A stretch of 18,894 nucleotides of DNA from JBOGEN01 sp050743265 (GTDB lineage Bacteria > Actinomycetota > Actinomycetes > JBOGEN01), in NCBI GenBank assembly GCA_050743265.1, contig JBOGEN010000226.1, positions 1 to 18,894 of the forward strand. The letters are read 5' to 3'. This document shows positions 1 to 7,132 of the stretch, in pieces. Under the pieces are notes generated by a model. The model did no database searches. It had not been told where the DNA came from and worked only from the letters and a program-made list of their open reading frames with translations. Each line of letters begins with the position of its first letter. Within the stretch, counting starts at the first letter, position 1. The translations under genes were made by a program, and so were the position numbers.

Positions 1-1
1 C

Positions 2-1000
2 GTGGAGGCCGCGACCGCGGACGAGGTCGTCGAGCTGGTCCGTGGCTGCGACGCCCGGGACGAGCCCGTCCTGGTGCTCGGCGGGGGCAGCAACGTGGTC
101 GTCGCCGACGCCGGCCTGGACGCCACCGTCGTGCGGATCACCTCCCGCGGGATGGACGTTGCGGCCCACCCCGACGACCCGGGCCGCGTCCTGCTCACCG
201 TCGCCGCCGGGGAGCCGTGGGACGACGTGGTCGCTCGTGCGGTGGGGGAGGGGTGGTCCGGCCTCGAGTGCCTGTCGGGCATCCCCGGGCTCACCGGGGC
301 CACCCCGATCCAGAACGTCGGCGCGTACGGCCAGGAGGTCGCCGAGACGCTCCACCGCGTCCGGGTGTACGACCGGGTGACGTGCGAGGTGGCCGAGATG
401 GCACCGGAGGAGTGCGGCTTCACGTACCGCCACAGCGTGTTCAAGTCCACCGATCGGTACGTCGTGCTCGCGGTGTCGTACGGCCTGCCCCGCGACCCCC
501 TGTCCCGCCCGGTGAGGTACGCCGAGGTGGCGCGCACGCTCGGCATCGAGCCCGGGGGGCGAGTGCCCCTTGCGGCCGCCCGCGAGGCCGTCCTCGGGCT
601 GCGTCGCGGCAAGGGCATGGTGCTCGACCCCACCGACGCGGACACCCGCAGCGTCGGCTCGTTCTTCACCAACCCCGTTCTCGACGTGGACGGCTTCGCG
701 GCCCTGCAGCGCCGGGTGACCGAGCATCTGGGCCCCGACGCGGTGCTGCCGCGCTTCCCGGCGGAGCCGGGCCGGGTGAAGACGTCCGCCGCGTGGCTCA
801 TCGAGCGGTCCGGGTTCGCCAAGGGGTACGGGGCCGGGCCAGCCCGCATCTCCACCAAGCACACCCTCGCGCTCACCAACAGGGGTGAGGCCAAGGCCGA
901 CGACGTGCTCGCCCTGGCCCGCGAGGTGCGCGACGGCGTCCGGGCCACGTTCGGGGTGACGCTGGTGAACGAGCCCGTCCTGGTCGGGCTGGTCCTCTAG
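2..1000 (+). CDS. murB: UDP-N-acetylenolpyruvoylglucosamine reductase (MurB), 5'-truncated
   Basis: MurB reduces UDP-GlcNAc-enolpyruvate to UDP-MurNAc with NADPH and FAD, the second committed step of cytoplasmic peptidoglycan precursor synthesis. The visible 332 residues show the FAD-binding GGGSN (27-31), GIPGLTGATPIQNVGAYG (93-110), YRHSVFK (142-148), the catalytic-serine motif SVGSFF (217-222, Ser220) and a C-terminal NEP whose Glu (324) matches the second catalytic acid. The PIQNVGAYG and YRHSVFK segments resemble type I (E. coli-like) MurB. The protein begins at a Val that aligns inside the N-terminal FAD domain, so about 20-25 residues lie before the window and the GTG at position 2 is probably not the true start. 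It converges on the deaminase gene, with 41 bp between the two stop codons. Confidence 0.95.
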   Translation: MEAATADEVVELVRGCDARDEPVLVLGGGSNVVVADAGLDATVVRITSRGMDVAAHPDDPGRVLLTVAAGEPWDDVVARAVGEGWSGLECLSGIPGLTGATPIQNVGAYGQEVAETLHRVRVYDRVTCEVAEMAPEECGFTYRHSVFKSTDRYVVLAVSYGLPRDPLSRPVRYAEVARTLGIEPGGRVPLAAAREAVLGLRRGKGMVLDPTDADTRSVGSFFTNPVLDVDGFAALQRRVTEHLGPDAVLPRFPAEPGRVKTSAAWLIERSGFAKGYGAGPARISTKHTLALTNRGEAKADDVLALAREVRDGVRATFGVTLVNEPVLVGLVL

Positions 1001-1002
1001 CC

Positions 1003-1045
1003 GGCTCAGACTCTGGCGTCGGCTCAGACTCTGGCGTCGGCTCAG
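1003..1045. repeat. 18-bp direct tandem repeat between murB and the deaminase gene
   Basis: The unit GGCTCAGACTCTGGCGTC occurs twice perfectly (1003-1020 and 1021-1038), followed by a partial third copy GGCTCAG (1039-1045). The third copy contains the TGA stop codon of the minus-strand deaminase (TCA at 1042-1044). The unit is a multiple of three, so each copy repeats that stop in frame. It looks like a local duplication; no hairpin with a T-tract was found, so it is not an obvious terminator. Confidence 0.9.
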
Positions 1046-2079
1046 CCCTCGGGCGACGTGGCCAGCCACGCGTCGACGTCGCCGAGCAGCCGCTTCCTCA
1101 CGTCCTCCGGGGCGGTGGACGCCCGCACCGAGCACCGCGCCAGCTCTGCCAGCCCGGCGTCGTCCAGCCCGTGCACGTCGCGGGCCAGCGCGTACTGGTC
1201 GACGAGCCGGGTGCCGAAGAGCAGCGGGTCGTCCGCGCCCAGCGCGATGGACACCCCGGCGTCCCGCAACGCGGCCAGCGGCACCTCGCTGTGCTCCCGC
1301 GCCACCCCGAGGGCCACGTTGGACGCGGGGCACACCTCGAGCGTCACGTCGTCGTCCACCAGCTGCTCGACGAGGCGCGGGTCCTCGACGGCGCGGACGC
1401 CGTGGCCGATGCGGCGGGCACCGAGCGCGTCCAGGCACTCGGCCACGCTGCGGGCACCAGCCAGCTCGCCCCCGTGCGGGACGGGCAGCAGCCCGGCGCG
1501 GCGTGCGATACGGAACGCCCCGTCGAAGTCGAGCGCCCGCCCGCGCCGCTCGTCGTTGGACAGCCCGAACCCGACCACGCCCCGGCCCGCGTACTGGGCG
1601 GCCAGCCGGGCCAGCGTCTTGGCGTCGAGCGGGTGCTTGGTGCGGTTGGCCGCGATGACGACGGCGATGCCGACGCCTGTGGCCGCCGAGGCCGCCCGCG
1701 TCGCGTCGAGCACGAGCTCCACCGTGGGGGTGAGCCCGCCCAGCCACGTCGCGTACGACGTGGGGTCGACCTGGATCTCCAGCCACCGCGACCCCTCGGC
1801 CCGGTCGTCCTCGGCGGCTTCGTGCACCAGGCGACGGATGTCCTCCTCCGTGCGCAGGACGGACCGCGCCGTGTCGTACAGCCGCTGGAAGCGGAACCAG
1901 CCCCGCTCGTCCGCCGCGGACAGGCGAGGCGGGTGGCCCGACCGCAGGACGTCCGGCAGCACGACACCGTGCCGGTCGGCCAGCTCGATCATGGTGGCCG
2001 GCCGCATGGAGCCGGTGAAGTGCAGATGTAGGTGCGCCTTCGGCAGCGCCGCCAGGTCACGCCGCCCCACGCGCGCCAC
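1042..2079 (-). CDS. add: Adenosine deaminase family (amidohydrolase fold) protein
   Basis: This 345-residue TIM-barrel metal-dependent deaminase would hydrolyse the amino group of adenosine or a related purine in the cytoplasm (purine salvage). Metal and catalytic residues are all visible: HLH (His18, His20), HGGE (His202, Glu205), GHG (His226), CPASN (250-254) and ADDP (Asp283, Asp284). The loop after the first HxH reads HFTGS, whereas classical enzymes have HLDGA. The Asp that contacts the ribose 5'-OH in mouse ADA is replaced by Thr22, and the LAGDE loop is LSNDE (173-177). The substrate may therefore not be adenosine, and the symbol reflects family only. It starts at GTG, preceded by a purine-rich GGGGGTAGG, and lies 37 nt downstream of aspC on the same strand, so the two are probably co-transcribed. 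Confidence 0.88.
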   Translation of the reverse strand: MARVGRRDLAALPKAHLHLHFTGSMRPATMIELADRHGVVLPDVLRSGHPPRLSAADERGWFRFQRLYDTARSVLRTEEDIRRLVHEAAEDDRAEGSRWLEIQVDPTSYATWLGGLTPTVELVLDATRAASAATGVGIAVVIAANRTKHPLDAKTLARLAAQYAGRGVVGFGLSNDERRGRALDFDGAFRIARRAGLLPVPHGGELAGARSVAECLDALGARRIGHGVRAVEDPRLVEQLVDDDVTLEVCPASNVALGVAREHSEVPLAALRDAGVSIALGADDPLLFGTRLVDQYALARDVHGLDDAGLAELARCSVRASTAPEDVRKRLLGDVDAWLATSPEG

Positions 2080-2116
2080 CCCTACCCCCGTCGGTCGGTC
2101 CGCTCGGACGCGACCC

Positions 2117-3334
2117 TCACCGTGCCTCGGCGAGGAGCTTGTGCAGCCGCCCCACGCCCTCGACCAGGTCCTCGTCGGACAGCGCGTACGACAGGCGCAG
2201 GTAACCCGGGGTGCCGAACGCCTCGCCGGGCACCACGGCGACCTCGACCTCGTCGAGCACCAGCGCCGCGAGCTCGGCTGAGGTGGCCGGCCGGTGCCCG
2301 CGGATGTCGCGTCCGAGGACCCCTTTCACCGAGGGGTACGCGTAGAACGCGCCCTGCGGCTCCGGGCAGGTCACGCCGGGGATCTCGCCGAGCATCCGGA
2401 CGATCGTGCGCCGCCTGCGGTCGAAGGCCTCCCGCATGCTCGCCACCGCGGACAGGTCACCGCTGACCGCGGCGAGCGCGGCCGCCTGGGACACGTTCGC
2501 CACGTTCGACGTCGCGTGGGACTGCAGGCTCGCGGCGGCCTTCACCACGTCCGCAGGACCGACGATCCAGCCGACACGCCAGCCGGTCATCGCGTACGTC
2601 TTGGCGACGCCGTTGACGACGAGGCAGCGGTCGGCGATCTCGGGGACCAGGGCGGGCATCGAGGAGAACCGGGCGTCCCCGTACACCAGGTGCTCGTAGA
2701 TCTCGTCGGTGAGCACCCACACGCCGTTCTCGGCGGCCCAGCGGCCGATCTGCGCGACCTGCTCGGGCGGGTACACGGCGCCGGTGGGGTTGGAGGGGGA
2801 GACGAAGACGAGCGCCCGCGTCCGGGGAGTGCGGGCCGCCTCGAGTGCCTCCACGCTGGCGAGGTAGCCGGTCGACTCGTCCGTCGCCACGTCCACCGGC
2901 ACCCCACCCGCGAGCCGGATCGACTCCGGGTACGTCGTCCAGTACGGGGCGGGGAGGATCACCTCGTCGCCCGGGTCGAGGATGCTGGCGAACCCCTCGT
3001 AGATCGCCTGCTTTCCGCCGTTCGTCACGAGTACCTGCGATGCCTCGACCTGGTAGCCGGAGTCGCGGCGCGTCTTCTCGGCGACCGCCTGGCGGAGCTC
3101 GGGCAGGCCACCCGCCGGCGTGTAGCGGTGGAACCGGGGCTCTCGGCAGGCCGCCACCGCGGCCTCGACGATGTAGTCCGGTGTGGGGAAGTCCGGCTCG
3201 CCCGCGCCGAAGCCGACGACGGGGCGACCCTCCGCCTTGAGCGCCTTCGCCTTGGCGTCGACGGCCAGGGTGGCGGACTCCGCGATGGCGGACACGCGGG
3301 CGGACACGCGACGGGGAGTGGGCTCGGGACTCAT
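2117..3334 (-). CDS. aspC: Pyridoxal-phosphate aspartate aminotransferase (class I)
   Basis: The protein transfers the amino group between aspartate and 2-oxoglutarate (fold type I, subgroup Ib), linking amino-acid metabolism and the TCA cycle; related actinobacterial enzymes may also act on prephenate or aromatic keto acids. In the 405-residue form, visible features are GAGEPDFPTP (43-52), NGGKQAIYE (105-113), PAPYWTTYPE (128-137), SPSNPTGA (179-186), DEIYEHLVYGD (210-220, Asp210 and Tyr213), the Schiff-base Lys245 in NGVAKTYAMTGWR, and Arg380 in YLRLSYA for the substrate carboxylate. The length is normal. The start at ATG 3332-3334 (MSPEPTPRRVSARV) fits the N-termini of homologues I recall. 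An in-frame ATG 9 nt upstream (3341-3343), with GGGGATGGGA before it, is an equally good alternative. It is divergent from tRNA-Trp and upstream of add. Confidence 0.93.
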   Translation of the reverse strand: MSPEPTPRRVSARVSAIAESATLAVDAKAKALKAEGRPVVGFGAGEPDFPTPDYIVEAAVAACREPRFHRYTPAGGLPELRQAVAEKTRRDSGYQVEASQVLVTNGGKQAIYEGFASILDPGDEVILPAPYWTTYPESIRLAGGVPVDVATDESTGYLASVEALEAARTPRTRALVFVSPSNPTGAVYPPEQVAQIGRWAAENGVWVLTDEIYEHLVYGDARFSSMPALVPEIADRCLVVNGVAKTYAMTGWRVGWIVGPADVVKAAASLQSHATSNVANVSQAAALAAVSGDLSAVASMREAFDRRRRTIVRMLGEIPGVTCPEPQGAFYAYPSVKGVLGRDIRGHRPATSAELAALVLDEVEVAVVPGEAFGTPGYLRLSYALSDEDLVEGVGRLHKLLAEAR

Positions 3335-3421
3335 GGGGGCCATCGTCCCATCCCCGGCAGGCCGGTCTGAAGAGTGCTCCGGGGCCGTCCTGCCGTGTGG
3401 TCCGGGCCGCGTCACCGTGGT

Positions 3422-3450
3422 TCGACCTTCGCTGGCCTGGCCCGTACACT
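3422..3450 (+). promoter_or_regulatory. Probable promoter upstream of tRNA-Trp
   Basis: TCGACC (3422-3427) and TACACT (3445-3450) are separated by 17 nt and match the actinobacterial TTGACA / TAnnnT pattern at 4 of 6 and at the key TA...T positions. A start near 3457 would give a leader of about 55 nt before tRNA-Trp and could also serve secE-nusG. The assignment rests on pattern only. Confidence 0.4.
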
Positions 3451-3512
3451 GCACTTCCTGGTGACTTCCGTCCGACCTGTCCCGTACGGGTCGGGTACGG
3501 TCATGTCATCGG

Positions 3513-3585
3513 AGGGCAGTAGCTCAATTGGCAGAGTCCCGGTCTCCAAAACCGGTGGTTGGGGGTTCGAGTCCCTCCTGCCCTG
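3513..3585 (+). tRNA. trnW: tRNA-Trp (anticodon CCA)
   Basis: A full cloverleaf folds by eye. The 7-bp acceptor is AGGGCAG/CTGCCCT, the D arm is GCTC/GAGT with loop AATTGGCA, and the anticodon stem is CCGGT/ACCGG with loop CTCCAAA (anticodon CCA). The variable loop is TGGTT, the T arm is GGGGG-TTCGAGT-CCCTC, and the discriminator is G73. CCA is not encoded (the sequence continues CGAGG), so it must be added by nucleotidyltransferase. It lies 88 nt before secE, a common actinobacterial arrangement. Confidence 0.97.
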
Positions 3586-3673
3586 CGAGGCTGAACACCC
3601 GTACCCGCGGGCGTGACGCTCGCACCACGACCGCACGCCGCCGACGGCGGTGCGCACGAACCAGGTGAGGCCA

Positions 3674-3925
3674 GTGACCGAGATCCGCTCCCCGGCGACG
3701 CCGGAGCGCCGGTCAGGCGCGCCTGCACCACGCAAGAGCCTGCCGGGTCGCCTCGCCCTGTACTACCGCCAGGTGGTCTCGGAGCTCCGCAAGGTCATCT
3801 GGCCGACCCAGCGGGAGCTGATCACCTACACGATCGTCGTGCTCGTGTTCGTCCTGATCCTCATGACGATCGTGGGTCTGCTCGACCTCGGCCTGGCGAA
3901 GCTCGCGTTCGCGATCTTCGCCTGA
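3674..3925 (+). CDS. secE: Preprotein translocase subunit SecE
   Basis: SecE is the essential small subunit that clamps SecY in the SecYEG protein-export channel of the cytoplasmic membrane. The predicted 83-residue protein has a short basic disordered N-terminus, the conserved amphipathic cytoplasmic helix with ELRKVIWPTQRE (37-48), and one transmembrane helix (about 49-71), which is the single-span form usual in Gram-positives. GTG 3674 is chosen because AGGTGAGG lies at 3663-3670; earlier in-frame GTGs at 3650 and 3665 would add 8 or 3 residues. nusG follows after 34 nt, forming the usual secE-nusG pair. Confidence 0.93.
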   Translation: MTEIRSPATPERRSGAPAPRKSLPGRLALYYRQVVSELRKVIWPTQRELITYTIVVLVFVLILMTIVGLLDLGLAKLAFAIFA

Positions 3926-3959
3926 CCGCCACCGTCCCCGTCCACCAGAGAGAGTGACC

Positions 3960-4811
3960 GTGTCGGAGTCGTCCCCGTTCTCGTCGTCCTCGCCCCCTGC
4001 GCAGCCGCAGGCGGACGAGGCGACCGTCGCGCCCGAGCAGGCGGAGACGCCCGAGCAGGTGGAGGCGCCCGAGCAGGCCGTCCCGGCCGAGCTCGCGACC
4101 GAGCCGGAGGGCTCCGCCGATCTGGACGGTGCGGACGGGGGCGCGCCGGCCGCGCCGGGGCCCGACGCGGACGACGAGCCGGACGGCGAGCTCGCCCTCG
4201 AGCCCGAGGTCGAGGCGAAGGCCGACGAGCCCGAGGTGGACAAGGCCGAGGAGTTCCGGCTCTCCCTGCTGGCCCTGCCGGGCGACTGGTACGTCGTCCA
4301 CTCGTACGCCGGCTACGAGAACCGGGTGAAGGCCAACTTGGAGAACCGCACAGCGTCCCTGAACATGGAGGAGTTCATCTTCCAGGTCGAGGTGCCGCAG
4401 GAGCAGGTCACCGAGGTCAAGGCCGGCAAGCGCCAGCAGGTCAAGCGCAACAAGTTCCCCGGGTACGTCCTGGTGAGGATGGAGCTCACCGACGAGTCCT
4501 GGGCCGCCGTCCGCAACACCCCGGGCGTCACCGGGTTCGTCGGCGCCACCCACCGGCCGAGCCCTCTCACTCTGAGCGAGGTCGAGAAGATCCTCGCTCC
4601 GGAGGAGGAGAAGCCGGTCGAGAAGGCCGCGCCGAAGGTCGTCGACTTCGAGGTCGGCGAGAGCGTCACGGTCATGGACGGGCCGTTCGCCACGCTGCCC
4701 GCGACGATCAACGAGATCAACGCGGACGCCCAGAAGCTCAAGGTCCTGGTGTCGATCTTCGGCCGGGAGACGCCGGTCGAGCTCTCGTTCAACCAGGTCA
4801 CCAAGATCTGA
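3960..4811 (+). CDS. nusG: Transcription termination/antitermination factor NusG
   Basis: NusG binds the RNA polymerase clamp through its NGN domain and couples elongation to ribosomes or Rho through its KOW domain. This 283-residue protein has an acidic, Pro/Ala/Glu-rich N-terminal extension (about 1-98), an NGN domain (about 107-212: GDWYVVHSYAGYENRVKANL, FPGYVLVRM, NTPGVTGFVG), an acidic linker, and a C-terminal KOW domain (about 226-283: VGESVTVMDGPFATLPATI, IFGRETPVELSFNQV). The long acidic extension is typical of actinobacterial NusG. GTG 3960 is preferred because GAGAG lies about 7 nt upstream; GTG 3954 (2 residues longer) is the alternative. The coding sequence precedes rplK by 45 nt. 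Confidence 0.94.
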   Translation: MSESSPFSSSSPPAQPQADEATVAPEQAETPEQVEAPEQAVPAELATEPEGSADLDGADGGAPAAPGPDADDEPDGELALEPEVEAKADEPEVDKAEEFRLSLLALPGDWYVVHSYAGYENRVKANLENRTASLNMEEFIFQVEVPQEQVTEVKAGKRQQVKRNKFPGYVLVRMELTDESWAAVRNTPGVTGFVGATHRPSPLTLSEVEKILAPEEEKPVEKAAPKVVDFEVGESVTVMDGPFATLPATINEINADAQKLKVLVSIFGRETPVELSFNQVTKI

Positions 4812-4856
4812 CCCACCCCGGCCCACGCACGTTCGACACGAAGGACCCGGAGAAGA

Positions 4857-5288
4857 ATGCCCCCCAAGAAGAGGCTCGCCGCAGTCATCAAGCTGCAGAT
4901 CCAGGCCGGCCAGGCGACACCGGCCCCGCCGGTGGGCCCGGCGCTGGGCCAGCACGGCGTCAACATCATGGAGTTCTGCAAGGCCTACAACGCGGCCACG
5001 GAGAACCAGCGCGGCAACGTGATCCCGGTGGAGATCTCGGTCTACGAGGACCGGTCCTTCACCTTCATCACGAAGACGCCGCCGGCGGCCCGGCTCATCC
5101 TCAAGGCCGCAGGGCTCGAGAAGGGCTCCGCCGAGCCGCACAAGACCAAGGTCGGCAGGCTCACCCGTGACCAGGTCCGCGAGATCGCCGAGTCGAAGAT
5201 GCCGGACCTCAACGCCACCAGCCTGGACGCCGCCGAGAAGATCGTCGCCGGGACGGCCCGTTCCATGGGAATCACCGTCGCGGAGTGA
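4857..5288 (+). CDS. rplK: 50S ribosomal protein L11
   Basis: L11 binds the GTPase-associated centre of 23S rRNA at the base of the L7/L12 stalk and is needed for factor-dependent GTP hydrolysis and the stringent response; it is also part of the thiostrepton-binding site. The 143 residues are full length. They show the N-terminal IKLQIQAGQATPAPPVGPALGQ segment, with the prolines that contact thiostrepton in homologues, NIMEFCKAYN, the linker TKTPPAARL, and the C-terminal RNA-binding domain ending MGITVAE. ATG 4857 follows GGAG at 4849-4852. The gene is followed by an 85-nt gap with two hairpins before rplA. Confidence 0.97.
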   Translation: MPPKKRLAAVIKLQIQAGQATPAPPVGPALGQHGVNIMEFCKAYNAATENQRGNVIPVEISVYEDRSFTFITKTPPAARLILKAAGLEKGSAEPHKTKVGRLTRDQVREIAESKMPDLNATSLDAAEKIVAGTARSMGITVAE

Positions 5289-5292
5289 CCCC

Positions 5293-5334
5293 GGGAGCCT
5301 CCTGCTCCCCCGTGGAAGGGCCACGCGCTGGCCC
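5293..5334 (+). promoter_or_regulatory. Two tandem hairpins in the rplK-rplA gap
   Basis: Two perfect 6-bp stems with 5-nt loops lie back to back: GGGAGC/GCTCCC (5293-5309) and GGGCCA/TGGCCC (5318-5334). Neither is followed by a T-tract. They could modulate L1 expression, bind L1 as an autoregulatory site, or be processing signals. The function is inference; only the dyads are seen. Confidence 0.35.
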
Positions 5335-5373
5335 GCTCGACCACGACCCTCGACCTCACCAGAGGAGTACGAC

Positions 5374-6096
5374 GTGAAGCGCAGCAAGGCCTACCGCAAG
5401 GCCGCCGAGCTCATCGACGACGAGCGCCTGTACGGCCCGGGCGAGGCTGTCCGTCTCGCCAAGCAGTTCGCGACCACGAAGTTCGACCCGACACTCGAGG
5501 TCGCGCTGCGGCTGGGCGTCGACCCCCGCAAGGCCGACCAGATGGTCCGCGGCACGGTCAACCTCCCGCACGGCACCGGCAAGACCGCCCGGGTCCTGGT
5601 CTTCGCGACCGGCGACCGCGCGGAGGAGGCTCGCGCCGCAGGCGCCGACCACGTGGGTTCGGACGACCTGATCGCCAAGGTGTCCGACGGCTGGCTCGAC
5701 TTCGACGCCGTCGTCGCCACGCCCGACCTCATGGGCAAGGTGGGCCGGCTGGGCCGCGTGCTCGGCCCCCGCGGGCTCATGCCCAACCCGAAGACGGGCA
5801 CGGTCACCCCGGACGTCACCAAGGCCGTCGGCGACATCAAGGGCGGCAAGATCGAGTTCCGCGTCGACCGGCACGCGAACCTGCACTTCATCATCGGCAA
5901 GGCGTCCTTCGGCGAGCAGCAGCTCGTCGAGAACTATGCGGCTGCGATGGACGAGGTCATGCGGCTCAAGCCGTCCGCAGCCAAGGGCCGGTACGTGAAG
6001 ACCGCCACGATGGCCACGACGATGGGACCAGGCATCCCGCTGGACCCGGGCAAGATCCGCGCCTCCGCCGCCGAGGACGCGCCGGCCCACGCCTGA
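5374..6096 (+). CDS. rplA: 50S ribosomal protein L1
   Basis: L1 forms the mobile L1 stalk of the large subunit, which moves deacylated tRNA from the E site, and in many bacteria it represses its own mRNA. The 240-residue length is typical. Visible motifs are KRSKAYRKA at the N-terminus, TLEVALRLGVDPRKADQMVRG, VRGTVNLPHGTGKTARVLVF, the signature GPRGLMPNPKTGTV (in domain II), and IIGKASFGEQQLVENY. GTG 5374 is chosen for its homologous N-terminus and the AGAGGAG ribosome-binding site at 5361-5367; the frame is open further upstream, but that portion overlaps rplK out of frame. It is co-directional with rplK, and the L10 leader follows. Confidence 0.97.
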   Translation: MKRSKAYRKAAELIDDERLYGPGEAVRLAKQFATTKFDPTLEVALRLGVDPRKADQMVRGTVNLPHGTGKTARVLVFATGDRAEEARAAGADHVGSDDLIAKVSDGWLDFDAVVATPDLMGKVGRLGRVLGPRGLMPNPKTGTVTPDVTKAVGDIKGGKIEFRVDRHANLHFIIGKASFGEQQLVENYAAAMDEVMRLKPSAAKGRYVKTATMATTMGPGIPLDPGKIRASAAEDAPAHA

Positions 6097-6121
6097 GATC
6101 CCGCGGGGCGGCGTCGTCGAT

Positions 6122-6151
6122 TTGGCCGCGACCTGTCCGACCCCGTACTCT
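6122..6151 (+). promoter_or_regulatory. Probable promoter of rplJ-rplL
   Basis: TTGGCC (6122-6127) and TACTCT (6146-6151) are separated by 18 nt. The -10 fits TAnnnT and the -35 keeps the TTG. It lies 26 nt after the rplA stop and just before the conserved L10 leader structure, where a separate rplJ promoter is expected. A start at about 6158 would place the leader at the 5' end of the transcript. Confidence 0.55.
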
Positions 6152-6157
6152 GTCCGT

Positions 6158-6288
6158 TGCCGAAGACCGCTGGTCGACGCCCATACGGGCGGCCGAAGGC
6201 CCCGCGTCACGCGGGCGGCCCGCGCAGGTGAGGAGAGCGAGCGGCGCCCCACGCCGTCCACGCCCCGTGCGCCTGCGCCGGGGCGTTT
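6158..6288 (+). ncRNA. Ribosomal protein L10 leader
   Basis: The approximately 190-nt untranslated region before rplJ carries the hallmarks of the L10 leader cis-regulatory RNA: GCCGAAGACCGCTGGTC near the 5' end, a compact set of helices (GACC/GGTC at 6165-6175, GGCCGAAGGCC at 6191-6201, CCGCG/CGCGG at 6202-6214) and the CAGGTGAGG segment (6225-6233). In this family an L10(L12) complex binds the leader and lowers expression of its own operon. The boundaries are approximate and the assignment rests on recalled consensus plus position. Confidence 0.65.
6261..6288 (+). terminator. Attenuator-like hairpin in the L10 leader
   Basis: CGCCCCG (6261-6267) pairs with CGGGGCG (6279-6285). A bulged T and three further GC pairs close a CCTG loop, and TTT follows at 6286-6288. 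It lies 65 nt before the rplJ start, where a regulated intrinsic terminator would act if L10 binding favours its formation. The T-run is short, so strength is uncertain. Confidence 0.45.
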
Positions 6289-6352
6289 CGCGTGTCCGGG
6301 CCCGAGCCCCGCCACGTGGGCCCGACTGGCGACACACCCCGGAAGGAGGCCC

Positions 6353-7039
6353 ATGGCGAGGCCGGACAAGGTGGCCGCGGTCGCCGAGCTGACGGAGGAG
6401 TTCCGCAGCTCCAACGCCGCCGTGCTGACCGAGTACCGCGGGCTCACCGTGGCACAGCTGCAGGAGCTGCGCCGTGCACTCGGTGAGCACGTCAGCTACG
6501 CCGTGGTGAAGAACACGCTGACCAAGTTCGCGGCCCGTGAGGCGGGGGTGGACCAGCTCGACGAGCAGCTGCTCACCGGCCCCACCGCAGTCGCGTTCGT
6601 CAAGGGCGACCCGGTCGAGGCCGCCAAGGGTCTGCGTGACTTCGCCAAGGCGCACCCCGCACTCGTCGTCAAGGGCGGCATCATGGACGGCCGGTCCATG
6701 TCGCCCGACGAGCTGACCAGGCTCGCGGACCTCGAGTCCCGGGAGGTCCTGCTCTCGAAGCTGGCCGGCGTGATGAAGGCCAAGCAGTCGCAGACCGCGT
6801 CCCTCTTCGCCGCGCCGCTGTCGAAGACCGTGCGGACGGTCGAGGCGCTGCGTGCCAAGGTCGAGGCGTCCGACGGGCCGGCCGAGCCGGTCGCCTCGGC
6901 GAGTGCGGGCGGTACGGAGCCCGACGCTCCGAGCGAGGAGGCCGCGGCCGCCGGGGAGCCGGCGGGGGAGAGCAGCCCGCAGGAGAGCGCCCCGGACGAG
7001 AGCACCCCGCAAGAGAGCACCGAGAGCAGCGAGGGCTGA
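6353..7039 (+). CDS. rplJ: 50S ribosomal protein L10
   Basis: L10 anchors the L7/L12 dimers to the ribosome at the stalk base, recruiting translation GTPases. The start is clear: ATG 6353 after AAGGAGG (6343-6349), giving MARPDKVAAVAEL. Visible motifs include SSNAAVLTEYRGLTV, YAVVKNTLTKFAAREAG, LLTGPTAVAFVKGDPVEAAK, VVKGGIMDGRSMS and the C-terminal L12-binding helix (about 134-175). At 228 residues it is about 50 residues longer than the usual 165-180. The extra tail (about 178-228) is acidic and Ser/Pro/Glu-rich, with reiterated PQES/PDES units. Actinobacterial L10 tails vary in length, and no function is assigned. Confidence 0.96.
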   Translation: MARPDKVAAVAELTEEFRSSNAAVLTEYRGLTVAQLQELRRALGEHVSYAVVKNTLTKFAAREAGVDQLDEQLLTGPTAVAFVKGDPVEAAKGLRDFAKAHPALVVKGGIMDGRSMSPDELTRLADLESREVLLSKLAGVMKAKQSQTASLFAAPLSKTVRTVEALRAKVEASDGPAEPVASASAGGTEPDAPSEEAAAAGEPAGESSPQESAPDESTPQESTESSEG

Positions 7040-7132
7040 CGACCTGACCACCGCGGGCCGAGCGCCCGCACGCGAGGGCGGACAGCCCCACGCCGAACGC
7101 AACCCACCAGCAGGTAAGGAAGGACCGCCACC

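Noticed and set aside
3344..3420. Minus-strand promoter for aspC
   Set aside because: A divergent promoter is expected here, but I could not find a -10/-35 pair better than chance on that strand.
3481..3490. Palindrome CCCGTACGGG just before tRNA-Trp
   Set aside because: Only 10 bp and GC-rich; expected by chance at this base composition, and no second site is nearby.
3496..3501. TACGGT as a second -10 just before tRNA-Trp
   Set aside because: No reasonable -35 at 16-19 nt and no TG extension; it would start only a few bases before the tRNA. The pair at 3422-3450 is better.
3632..3654. Hairpin CGCAC-gc-CGCC / GGCG-GTGCG between tRNA-Trp and secE
   Set aside because: It needs a 2-nt bulge and a 3-nt loop, has no T-tract and runs into the secE start region; too weak to call as a terminator.
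3861..5387. Long minus-strand open frame across nusG and rplK (about 500 codons)
   Set aside because: It lies opposite clearly conserved nusG and rplK, has a repetitive Arg/Leu/Asp/Gly composition typical of high-GC antisense frames, and shows no recognisable motif.
7106..7116. ACCAGCAGGTA shared with 7648-7658 in the mce control region
   Set aside because: The 11-bp match could be a shared motif, but here it is part of the rplL leader with no dyad; probably coincidence.
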